Shown here: positions 55,167 to 64,000 of the stretch, piece after piece | Numbering within the stretch: the stretch's first letter is position 1 | How the letters are laid out: each line of letters opens with the position of its first letter | Assembly: GCA_037447655.1 (NCBI GenBank) | Contig: JBBHKE010001044.1 | Span: 104,444 to 168,443 of the forward strand | Direction: 5' to 3' | Source of the DNA: Zygnema cylindricum | Taxonomy: Eukaryota > Streptophyta > Zygnematophyceae > Zygnematales > Zygnemataceae | DNA length: 64,000 nt | The notes under the pieces: generated by a model | What the model was told of the DNA's origin: nothing | Database searches by the model: none | The model's input: the letters and a program-made list of their open reading frames with translations, nothing else | Position numbers and translations under genes: made by a program

Positions 55167-55788
55167 CCACTACTTCCCATTTTTGTCGGTTTCTCCGATG
55201 GCAGTTCTCCAAACCTCTTCACATAAAATTGAGACCAGAGGAAGTCACTCAGAGCTGTTTCTCTCCAACTCTTACAAACTAAGGAAGCAGCTAATACGGA
55301 TTTGGACCCTAATTTACTTAAAATATAGAAAATTAAATCATTAGGAAGGTCTTCCCAACCTAACCTACTATGTCCCTCTCCATCCGTACAATTTTGTACG
55401 ATGGAGAATTGCCACAATGTTTCTCGTCTTTCTCGATTTTTTTTTTTCGACGCACAACGGATTGTTTTTTTGGTTTTGTATTTTTTCGCAAGCTTGGAAG
55501 CTTCAAATTTTGTTGATCACCTTTCTTTTCTTCTGCTTTACTTTGCAATTTTGGTTTTTTAGGGTTTTTTAGGGTTCTTTCCTTTCTTTCGGAGGGGACA
55601 TTCTTCTTAACATGTTGAGTTTTAGACTTGGATGGAGAATATTTTATTTTTTGAGATCGTTTTGGATATTTTTTTGAAACAGATTCCTTTTCTTCTGACA
55701 AGGAGAGTTTTTTTTCATCCATTGGAACTTTCCTTTTTCTTTTTTTTCCAACAGAGGGAACACCATCATGCGATGTGGTATTGGACAT
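55167..55788 (-). CDS. F-box protein, first exon, Lys-rich N-terminus
   Basis: The start at 55788 gives about 115 residues rich in Lys/Ser with KKRKRK (a likely nuclear signal). The F-box follows: GWEDLPNDLIFYILSKL, then SLVCKSWRETALSDFLW. F-box proteins bind SKP1 and bring targets to SCF ubiquitin ligases. The exon ends at 55167 before a consensus GTAAGT donor. The two halves are in different frames. The break maps to an 11-A run (55437-55447), and one added A would make the frame continuous, so a homopolymer sequencing error or a real frameshift is likely. The substrate-binding domain is not identified. Confidence 0.65.
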
Positions 55789-55981
55789 AACGAAAAACAG
55801 GAAAGAAAATTAAGAAAAAAAAGGCAAAAAAAGAAGAGAATGGTATATTAAAAGGGTTAAGAGAAACCCTAAGAAATCCTAGATAGACAGCTGTACCAGT
55901 AATGGATTAGGGTTAGGTTATGCTGTCTGAAAAGCCTCTCTGCTATTTTCAGGACTGTAAAACATGGGTTTAAATATGCGA

Positions 55982-56056
55982 AATACTGTACACAGTACTG
56001 TACTGTACAGTACAGTACAGTACAGTACTGTTATGTACTGTACAGTACAGTACAGT
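55982..56056. repeat. Palindromic GTACTGTACAG repeat
   Basis: Alternating GTACTGTACTG and GTACAGTACAG units make the roughly 75-bp tract self-complementary, so it can fold into a hairpin or cruciform. Confidence 0.88.
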
Positions 56057-56082
56057 AATGTGCTGTAGTTCGCGTGAAAAGA

Positions 56083-56116
56083 GTGCGTACTATACGTTTT
56101 TCTGTATAGTACGCAC
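56083..56116. repeat. Perfect 13-bp inverted repeat
   Basis: GTGCGTACTATAC and GTATAGTACGCAC surround the 8-base loop GTTTTTCT. It lies between the divergent genes, about 265 bp upstream of the PLP-enzyme start. Confidence 0.88.
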
Positions 56117-56380
56117 GGAAAGGTTAAAATTTTAAATTTAGGACAGAAATGCACAAATTTATAGACAAGTGGTTTGATGTCGCACAAAAATGTCGATTCA
56201 TTTCAATGCCGTCCGTACAAATGATGCCGCTTTTTAGAATCGAGCGCTTTTACCGATTCTATTTGGCAATTCGATTCCGATTCCGATTCTCTTATTCGAT
56301 TCAAGTAAATCCTCCATTTCTGCTTAAGTTTAGTAACTCAATTCGAGGCTTTCTTTACCATTTGGATTCTTAATTTCTCA

Positions 56381-59300
56381 TTGACAAAAGCTTATTCATC
56401 CATGGCTGTCCTTGCCTTAAGCCCCATTCATACTCCTATTTTTATCCCTAACCCTAACCCTAATTCTCATCTAAACCCTAACCCTAATGGTTCTCTAGCA
56501 TTGTCAGCTCTGTCTTTCAAGACCATAGCAGCAGCCATAAGACCTTGGAAAAGAAACTCGATTCATTATGATCTTTGCCAATTCCCTAAGTCAAACCCTA
56601 ATAATGTTTTTGTTGCAAGATCATCGACATCCATTTCTTCTTCGGATGTAACTTTGGCTTCTTCTTCGCGGGAAGCAGTGGAAGAAAAGGACACTTTTGA
56701 AACCGCTTTTGCAAATTCTCTCCCATTCTCGCCAGAGGTGAGAATAATGAAATAGTTGTTGTCTTTTATTTTTTTTATTTTTTTCTGTGCTTTGACACCA
56801 TGTAGTGCCTCATGTTAATCTTTTTGTAATGTTGAAAATGCGATGTTTTTTTGATTTAGTTCCACATTTGAATTTTGATGTTGTGAAATTTTTGGATTGT
56901 GATGTTACTGAGCTTAAAAAAGTCATGATGTACAATGCTCAAAATCCTATTCAACTTTGATGATGTCAGAAAACGTTGTTGATGATGTCATACATTGGGA
57001 TGATGTATAACAAAAGGATGTTGATATATCAATGACGCCAAACTTCTTATGATGGCAACCCACATTGCGACAAGCTCTTGAATCCTGTTTAAACTGATGT
57101 TTTCTGTTTTATTATTGTTATAACTTGTTAAACGTTTTTGAGAAATATAATGCTCATCAAACTTGTAAAGCTAGTTTAGACCTGTAAAACCCTTTGTGAA
57201 CTTGTACTTTGTGAAACCTTAAAATTCTACGTGGGACCGGCAAAACCTATGCGTCAAAGCTCGTGAACTATTATAGCCATGCTGCCAACTGTGATGACTC
57301 CCGACGGCACCATACCGTGTATCCTTGTTGAGTAAACAAAATTTTCGGGCTCTTAAACCCATTTTTTTTTGTGCTCATTTGTCAGATTTGCCAGGAGAAT
57401 GTAGTGATTCTATCTATTTCCTTTTGATTAGTGGGTTCTAAATGAAGATCTGACAAGTGTGCACGGAGAAAAACTGGTTTAAGTTGCGGAAATAACGTTT
57501 ACTCTAATAGCCGTACCATGTGTAGTTTTTTGGCCGTCCACCCACATTCGCGTTGGACCTCTTTAATTTTGAACCTTGGCATGGGTGGCCCGAATACGTC
57601 CACTTCAGTCGCTTTTTTGCTTAGAGAATTTTTTAGCGTGGTTCGTATTGTCTTCTTCCTCCATAATATCAGTTTGTCTACACTAATTACGGTAGGACTC
57701 ACGAATTAGGATGTATTTCTGTATCGACAGGTGGCAGCAGCTGTGAAGTCGCTCCAATTGGAATTTGCAGCCATTGATTTCCTCGTAGCTGAAAATTTGA
57801 ACCGAGTTTTACGATCGTATTCACAGGCTCGTGTGGGATCTCATGTCAGTTTACACTTACTTGGTTCTTACTTTCTTTGTATAGTGGAGTTTTCAAATCT
57901 AGGAGCGGCATTTGTCATTTGTTTCTTTCTTTAAATCTTGTTTCCAGTGGTTAATCAAATTTTTATTGCGGTTTACTTGCTGTGTTTCAGGCATTTTTTT
58001 TTTGCTTTGTTCTTGTGTTTTGAATTTTGACTGCTTATTAGCCGAGGTATCTTTAAAGCTGAAAATTATTATTTATTAGTTAAACAGATTCATTTTTTGG
58101 TATTTGCTTTGGCATTCTGTAGGTTCGAAAGAAAACGCCTTCCACAAAAAAAATGTACATGCAAGTTAAAACATAGTTTCTTACTTTTGAAATTTGTGCA
58201 TTGTCTATTTCTCTTTTCAACATTTTTCGTGTGTTGAATAAGAGGTTAATCAAGAATATGTATAGTTCTTTCAATGTATGGACTTTTAGTTTTTTTTCCA
58301 AACATTCTCAACTTCGCCTGCTGTATCTAACTAAAAAGTACGGATAACATATATTTTTTTTCGGTTTTATTTTTAAGTTTTGGATTTTTTTTTTTTAAGT
58401 TTTTGGTTTTTTTTCAGCATTTTTCAGGGTCCACAGGATATGGTCACGCCGATTCGGGAGGAAGAGAAGCTCTCGATTCCGCTTTTGCCGAAATTTTTGG
58501 AGCAGAAAGTGCATGTGTGAGATCACAGGTGACTTCTCTCCCCTTCCCCCTCCTAATTAATTTTTACGTCTTTCCTTTTTTGCGTTGAAGCCTCCCTTTT
58601 TTGTGTTAAAACTTCCTTCTTGCATTAAAACCCTTTTTTTTGCTCTTGTTTTGGGTGTGCAGTCCTACATAGATAGTAAATCAGATGGAAAGAGAGGTAG
58701 AGATAGGGAGAGGGAGAGAGGGAGATAGGGAGTCTGAAATAGAGGGATTGAGGGCAAGGGAGTGCGGGGGAGAGACAGGGGGTGAGTGAGGGAGAGACAG
58801 GGGAAGAGTGGTAGGGAGAGACAAAGAGCACGAGAGGGAGTTAGAGGGAGTTAGATGGAGATGGAGGAAGAAAGGGACGAGAGAGGTAGAGGGAGGTATA
58901 GAAAGGGGGACAGGGAGAGAGGGGAGGGAGGGAGAGAAAATGGGGATTATTGCAAATTTTGTGTATAGTATGTCTATGAGCACTCTCACATTGGCAAACT
59001 ACGTTGATTCATGATTTTTTTTGTCATGTAAAATATGAGTAATTTACGTTTTGCAATAAGTGAATACATATGAATTGCATACAATAACCTTGAGGACTAT
59101 TTTTTTTTTTTTCTTAATACTGTACGTTTTTCTATATATTGTATGTTTTTAGAAAATCCTGAAGGACTATTTTTTTCTGTTTTAATACAGTAAGTTTTTT
59201 CTGAATACTGTATGTTTTTAGAAAAACCTTAAGGTCTACATTTTCTTTTGTCTTAATGCTGTAAGTTTTTTCTACATACGGTATGTTTTATTCTTAAAAC

Positions 59301-62300
59301 TGTATTTTTTTTCCAAGTACTGTAGGTTTTTTGGCTGTTTATGTGCCGTCAAATTTTGCAGTGACTAATAATCAGATAAGGTATTGCCAGTTTTTGTTTC
59401 TGTATTTCTTGCTGTATTTTAAATGGACAAATTTTGAAAGCTCAAATTTTGATAGTTCTAATAAATTGCTAATTTTTTGATTTTTTTTAATGGGGATTTT
59501 TTTTTTTGCAGTTTTTTTCAGGTACACATGCGATTGCTTGTTCTCTTTTTGCTGTTCTCCGTCCGGGCGATGAGGTTTTTCTAAAACCCTAAAAATCCTT
59601 TAAGAATATTTGAACTTATCAAAATAAAAGAGAGGGAGAGGGAGAGGGGGAGGGGGAGGGGGAGGGAGAGGGAGGGGGAGAGGGAGAGGGAGCTTAACTG
59701 ACTGAACTGATTCAATGTCATCTGAGCGAACGGGAGGAACGGAACGGAACTGAACTGAAATGGTTTCTGAAGTAAATCGAAGAAATTTGACAGGAATGGA
59801 ACATTCTGAAAGGGAAAAAAATGACCGAACTGAACCTGTTCACTTCTGTAATTAAAAGAAGGTTTTATATGTTAGCTTTAAGTTGTGGGTACAACTTTTT
59901 TTTTTTTTAAACAATTTTCCCCTAACATTCGGGGTTTTGAAAGAATAGTTTATTATTATTTTGATTTACATGCTTTAACTAACATATTATCTATTTTTAA
60001 CCATACTTTTTTCATAAAAGTACGAGCGAACCATGTCCAATGCATTCCCACCTTTTGATTCGTTAAAACTATGATTAAAAACCTGTCAAAATCCACATTA
60101 GTAGGTGTAAACTCCGTACTGAGATGGTGCCAGGTGGCGGTCTGTGATTGGTCAGCTTCTGGCCATTGCAGGAGCTCCCTATGACACACTGGAGGAGGTG
60201 ATAGGACACAGAGGGACAGTGGGACACGGATCTCTTCGGGAGTTTGGAGTGACATACCGGGAAGTGCCGGTGAGAGACTCTTTCTATCTCTCTCTCTCTC
60301 ACCCTTTCTTTCTCTCTCTCCATCGTTCTTTCTCTCTCTCCATCGTTCTTTCTATAATCGATAATAAATACTAACTCACTTATACATATTCTAATTATAT
60401 GTGTATATATATGTATATATATGTTTTTTTGTTAATATTTTCCTATCTTCCTTTATACCCTATCTTCTATATATTAATAGAGGGTGATGGGATTCTTTCT
60501 TGTTTTTTGTGCACATTTATTTGACAAATCACATTTTTTTTGTTTTTTTTTTTCACCTTTTTTTTTTCTTTTTGTCCAGCTGGCAGAAGATGGTGGCTTG
60601 AATTGGGAGGCATTGAGGACAGCTGTCACGTCACAGACGAGGTGTGCACTAATTCAACGATCGTGTGGATATAACAGTAAACGGAAAACATTGACAATCG
60701 CGGACATAGAAAAGGCCGTTAAATTGATTAAGGTGCGAGAAAATACCTTTCCCTTTTTTTAAAGGTTCTGATGAAGGATGGGCACTTCTTTTTGGTTTTT
60801 AGGTTTTCTTTGGTGCTGTTGATGCTTTTCGAAAGGTAACTTGAGTTCTCTCTCTCCCTCTCTCCCTCCCTTTCCCTGACTCGCTTACCAACTTTGCCTC
60901 ATCTTTCTCTCTGTCTCTTTCCTTATAAAGGCGACGAGAGTGTGAGGAGAAAAGGGGAGTTTTTGAAATTCAGTTTTTATTCTTCTTTTTCTGATTATCT
61001 TTTACAATCTTGAAGTTGACCAGAAGCTTTCAAACATTACGATTTTAAAATGTTTTTTTTTTCAATGGTTTTTATTTTGGAATCGGGCAGCTTCAAAATA
61101 GCGAATGCATAATTGTTGTGGACAATTGTTACGGCGAATTTGTCGAAACAAAAGAGCCTTCATCTGTGGTAAAGTCATTTTCCAAAATCCCAACAAACTT
61201 TTTCTTTAAGAGGAAAATTTACTGTTAAAAAAGTAGAATAGTGACGTTAGGGAAGGTTATCTGTTTTCCTGTCCACGTGCCTGTTTATACTGAACCAAAA
61301 ATAACACACATATGTTTGAGTTTATTTTTGCCGTTTTTTTTCAGGGTTTTAAATGTTTTTATGGGCCAACCATTGTCTCTTGTTAATATTTTGTCGAAGA
61401 ATAATTGAATAATTGATGCACCAATTTAATGTAGAAAAATGCATTGGATTTCAAACCAAAAAAAAAACAAACAAAGAAAAAAAGAAAAAAAGAAAAACAG
61501 AAAAGAAAAAACGCATTCCTTGACGAATATGACAAGTCTCTATCTCAATCTTGCCCTTTGTACCTTCGTCTTTTTCTGCCTTTTCTGAAACCTAGGGAGC
61601 GAATCTTTTAGTGGGCAATCTGACAAAAAAAAATCCGGGCTGAGAGTATCCCGAACGTTATCCTCGTTGACTTTCGCCTTCGTCCTTTTCTAATCCGGCG
61701 TTTACTATATTTGTCTTTTTCTGAATTTGTCCTTTTTTGGCTGGCGGAAATCCAGGGAGCCGATCTCGTGGCGGGCAGTCTGATAAAAAATCCGGGCGGT
61801 ACGATTGCGCCAGCTGGTGGTTATGTGACGGGACGACGAGATTGGGTGGAAGCTGCGGCTGCCAGACTGGCGGCTCCGGGAATAGGAACCAATGCTGGAG
61901 CGACACCTGGCGAGACTATGAGACTTTTCTTACAAGGGTTGTTTTTGGCTCCCCAGATGGTGGGAGAGGCACTGAAGGTGAGGGAGGAAAACGAGGGAGG
62001 GAGGGAGGAAAACCAGGGAGGAAGGAAAACGAGGGAAGGGGGAGAACGAGGGAGGGAGAAAAACGGGTGAGGGAGGAAAACGAGGGAGAGAGGAAAAGGA
62101 GGGAGGAAGAACGACGGGTTTCTTCAGTTGGGTAAAAATGGGTGTTGGTTAATTAAGGAACGGGAGGAAATTTGGTTTTTGAGGTGGGAAAAAATGGGAT
62201 TGATTGGTCGAGGAGTTGGAGGAAATCGGGTTTTTGATTTTGGTAAAAATCGGTGATAATTGTTTGAGCTGGAAGAAAACATTTTGGTAAAAATGGGTGA

Positions 62301-64000
62301 CAATCGGTGACGGAATTTGAGGAAAACGAAACGTGAGGAAATTTGAGTTTAGGATACTTCAAGCTCTTAATTTGGTGTATGTTTTTAACAATTTGGATTG
62401 AGATAGAGATCGTAATTGTATTTATAAATCTCAGTTTAGGTATGAAAGTTTGGGGTTTTTGAAGTTTTTAGTCTTTAAATTTCTGCAGGTTAAAGATGTA
62501 TGATGTTTTGGTTTTCCAAAATTTGGGTACAAATGCCCTAATCTCTCATGTGAATGATTTGGCCCAAAGGGAGGGACAGGGCAGTCTTTTGGTGGCAGAG
62601 GTGATGTCAGCAAGAGGCTATCACGTGCAACCTCCTCCTAGAGTACGACGATATGACATCATCCAGGTACAATGCTGAAGTCATCCAGACCCTATGCTCA
62701 CATCATCCAATTACTATTCCTTTACCATGCTGATGTCACCCATTTACTATTCCTTTACCATGTTGACGTCACCCAGTAACTATGCTGACATAATCCATTT
62801 ACTATTCATTTACCATGCTGACATTATCCAGTAACTATGCTGACATCATCCATTTACTATTCCTGTAACTATGCTGATGTCCAGTAACCATGCTGATATC
62901 GTCCATCTGCTATATTGAAAACATCAATATTATATGTTGACCTCATCGATGTGTAATCCTTAGTGTTGTGTATCAGCAAGAAACATATCGTGATAAAACT
63001 GATACCGATAGTTTTCGGTTATCGAACGGTGAGGGGTCCTGATATATCGCTCCGAGACCAACAAATTCCTTGTCAGCGATAAGTAGAAAAAAAATTAGTA
63101 CGCTATATAATAGTACTTTATAATATATTGTTTTATAATACTGACTGTATATGGCGTGGCATGCCACGTATGACAATCTGTTCCGTACTCTGTATAACAG
63201 GAGTTCAGAACGGACAGCGCAGCACATTAACGTTACAAAACAAATTTAAAATAGTAGTTTATAGTATTTAAAGTATAGTATCGAAACCAAGTAAATATCG
63301 CGATTTTTTTTGAAATCGGGGGGGGGGGAAAGGGTCGACGGCGCGTCCGTGGAATAAACCGTATAGCTGTACGGAATTAACCTTACAAGTACCGGTGTTA
63401 TCGCGATGAGAAACCAATATTATCGGTTTTTTATCGCGATAACACCGGTACTGATATATCGTGCCATTATATCGATTATCGGTAAGCCAAAAAAATGGGA
63501 CATATCGGTTATCGGCAAAATCCTACCGATACACAACACTAGTAATCCTAACATTATTCGCCGTGAGAACAAATTTCTTTAATCATTTTTGGGCAGCGAA
63601 TCATTTATAGGGTAGATGTTTTGAGCGAATTTTCGAATTATTTGAAAGTGAAAAAGATCCTGGTGCAAAAGCCCAATATCTAAAAATGCTGACGTCATCC
63701 ACCTTCAGGATCAAGTATCTGCACTTTAATAAATTGGGGCAGAGAAAGTACAAAAGAAATTGTTGGAAAAGGCTCAATTAAATGGAAAACATATATAATA
63801 AAAAAAAATAATGTACGAAAAAAATAAAAAAATGCCTATCTCGATGTCATCCGGATATCGAAGCCAGACCTCCCTTAACTATTGTGTTTTTCTTTTTTTG
63901 TTTTTTTTGTTGTTTGGGGGAGGGGAGGATTGTTTCATCACATTCAGGCAGTGGAGTTGGGCGGCTGTCTTTTTGTGGATGTCCAAACTAGGTGTCCCGT
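56381..64000 (+). CDS. PLP-dependent aluminium-resistance/methionine gamma-lyase-like protein, plastid-type leader, 3' end outside window
   Basis: Exons, all phase 0: 56381-56737, 57731-57844, 58418-58528, 59512-59574, 60156-60269, 60580-60732, 61091-61168, 61756-61977, 62580-62666, and one starting 63948. Exon 1 encodes a Ser/Pro/Asn-rich, acid-poor leader (start at 56381 or the second Met at 56402) fitting a plastid transit peptide. Later exons give HFSGSTGYGHADSGGRE, SGTHAIACSLFAVLRPGDE, GSLREFGVTYREVP, IVVDNCYGEFVE and AGSLIKNPGGTIAPAGGY, whose Lys is the expected PLP-binding residue. This matches the bacterial YnbB/COG4100 family (fold-type I PLP enzymes; substrate not firmly known). RSRGY is usual in the family; here it is RSCGY. 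Roughly the last 100 residues lie beyond the window, and the exon 10 reading is less like the family than the rest. Confidence 0.88.
56446..56487 (+). repeat. CCCTAA telomere-like repeat inside exon 1
   Basis: CCCTAACCCTAACCCTAA (56446-56463) and AACCCTAACCCTAA (56474-56487) are in frame and encode the Pro-Asn repeat of the predicted transit peptide. Confidence 0.9.
58681..58945. repeat. GGGAGA purine block, intron 3
   Basis: GGGAGAG and GAGAGACAGGG units of about 260 bp, with purine on the sense strand of the gene. Confidence 0.85.
59630..59694. repeat. GGGAGA/GGGGGA purine block, intron 4
   Basis: A short pure-purine run of GGGAGA and GGGGGA hexamers about 55 bp downstream of the exon 4 donor. 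Confidence 0.88.
60274..60352. repeat. Pyrimidine-rich CTCTCT repeat, intron 5
   Basis: Repeated TTTCTCTCTCTCCATCGTTC units; the one clear case in this gene of pyrimidine on the plus strand. Confidence 0.85.
61593..61640 (+). pseudogene. Decayed duplicate of exon 8 inside intron 7
   Basis: After an acceptor-like CTTTTCTGAAACCTAG, the sequence translates GANLLVGNLTKKNPG and then a stop. Exon 8 begins GADLVAGSLIKNPGG after TGGCGGAAATCCAG. Upstream sequence (CTTTTTCTGCCTTTTCTGAA) also resembles that before exon 8 (TGTCTTTTTCTGAATTTGTC). The copy has an extra Lys codon beside the PLP-Lys position and is truncated. Confidence 0.75.
61978..62120 (+). repeat. Donor-seeded purine minisatellite, intron 8
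   Basis: The intron begins GTGAGGGAGGAAAACGAGGG, and this unit recurs downstream, including a second GGTGAGGGAGGAAAACGAGG at about 62066 that is a potential alternative splice donor. Confidence 0.75.
62651..62935 (+). repeat. Donor-seeded minisatellite, intron 9
   Basis: The exon 9 end ATGACATCATCCAG and the intron start GTACAATGCTG resemble the repeat unit ATGCTGACATCATCCA plus TTTACTATTCCTTTACC, repeated several times with drift. Single copies of TGCTGACGTCATCCA also lie near 63690. Confidence 0.7.
62961..63541. mobile_element. hAT-like element, family B copy 3, in intron 9
   Basis: TAGTGTTGTGTATC to GATACACAACACTA (581 bp), flanked by a perfect 8-bp target duplication GTAATCCT (62953-62960 and 63542-63549). 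It shares the inner GATAACACCG and TATCGGTTATCGG motifs with copies 1 and 2. Non-coding. Confidence 0.92.

Larger units (their letters stand above)
55789..56380. promoter_or_regulatory. Shared intergenic region of two divergent genes
   Basis: About 590 bp between the F-box gene (minus) and the PLP-enzyme gene (plus). It contains AAACCCTAAG (55864-55873) and TTAGGGTTAGG (near 55908), like the plant telo-box common in promoters of growth-linked genes. No clear TATA box was assigned to either gene. Two palindromic repeats in it are listed separately. Confidence 0.5.

Overview
The window looks like nuclear DNA from a green-plant-lineage eukaryote. A streptophyte alga or an early-diverging land plant fits best, but the species cannot be fixed from sequence alone. 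Supporting signs are phase-0 spliced genes, a Ser/Pro/Asn-rich plastid-type leader, AAACCCTA-type telo-boxes, abundant Ty1/copia and Ty3/gypsy relics, and primer-binding sites that pair with the initiator tRNA-Met anticodon arm. Only the right-hand 10 kb carries recognisable host genes. The rest is layered mobile DNA and simple-sequence repeats.

Region by region. 1-9.4 kb: a hAT-like MITE, then a full-length but dead copia element (copia-1, plus strand, LTRs 1519-2514 and 7815-8789) with a tandemly duplicated reverse transcriptase/RNase H segment, then an LTR fragment. 9.4-17 kb: a decayed Ty3/gypsy pol (minus), several LTR fragments, short tandem repeats and inverted repeats. 17.07-25.57 kb: a three-level nest. 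A hAT-like MITE with target duplication ATAGTATG was split by copia-2 (minus strand, target duplication AATAT). The 3' LTR of copia-2 was in turn split by a solo LTR (target duplication GTAAG). 27.3-37.1 kb: a fold-back element, then copia-3 (minus, 5' end lost), broken by a solo LTR (target duplication ATACC) and by a 5.4 kb tandem array of a short non-autonomous LTR element (LTR-int-LTR-int-LTR, target duplication ACAAA). 37.4-38.9 kb: the 3' end of a LINE-like retroelement. 39.2-42.9 kb: about 3.5 kb of simple repeats, almost all purine on the plus strand. 44-50 kb: a cluster of small MITEs from three families. 50-54.5 kb: decayed retroelement DNA.

Host genes. On the minus strand (55788 down to about 54.6 kb) lies a Lys-rich F-box protein gene, with a C2H2 zinc-finger-coding stretch downstream. 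Divergent from it, on the plus strand from 56381 to beyond the window end, is a ten-or-more-exon gene for a PLP-dependent protein of the aluminium-resistance/methionine gamma-lyase-like family with a predicted plastid leader. Their shared 590 bp intergenic region holds telo-box motifs and a GTAC-rich palindromic repeat.

The most unusual signals are these. (1) A clan of LTR elements, autonomous and non-autonomous, whose primer-binding site matches the anticodon arm of initiator tRNA-Met rather than its 3' end, with an in-frame ATG inside that site. (2) Antisense tRNA-like segments with polymerase III box matches kept in several diverged LTRs. (3) A decayed duplicate exon and splice-donor-seeded minisatellites inside the PLP-enzyme gene. 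(4) mariner-type MITEs placed exactly on the terminal TA of hAT MITEs.
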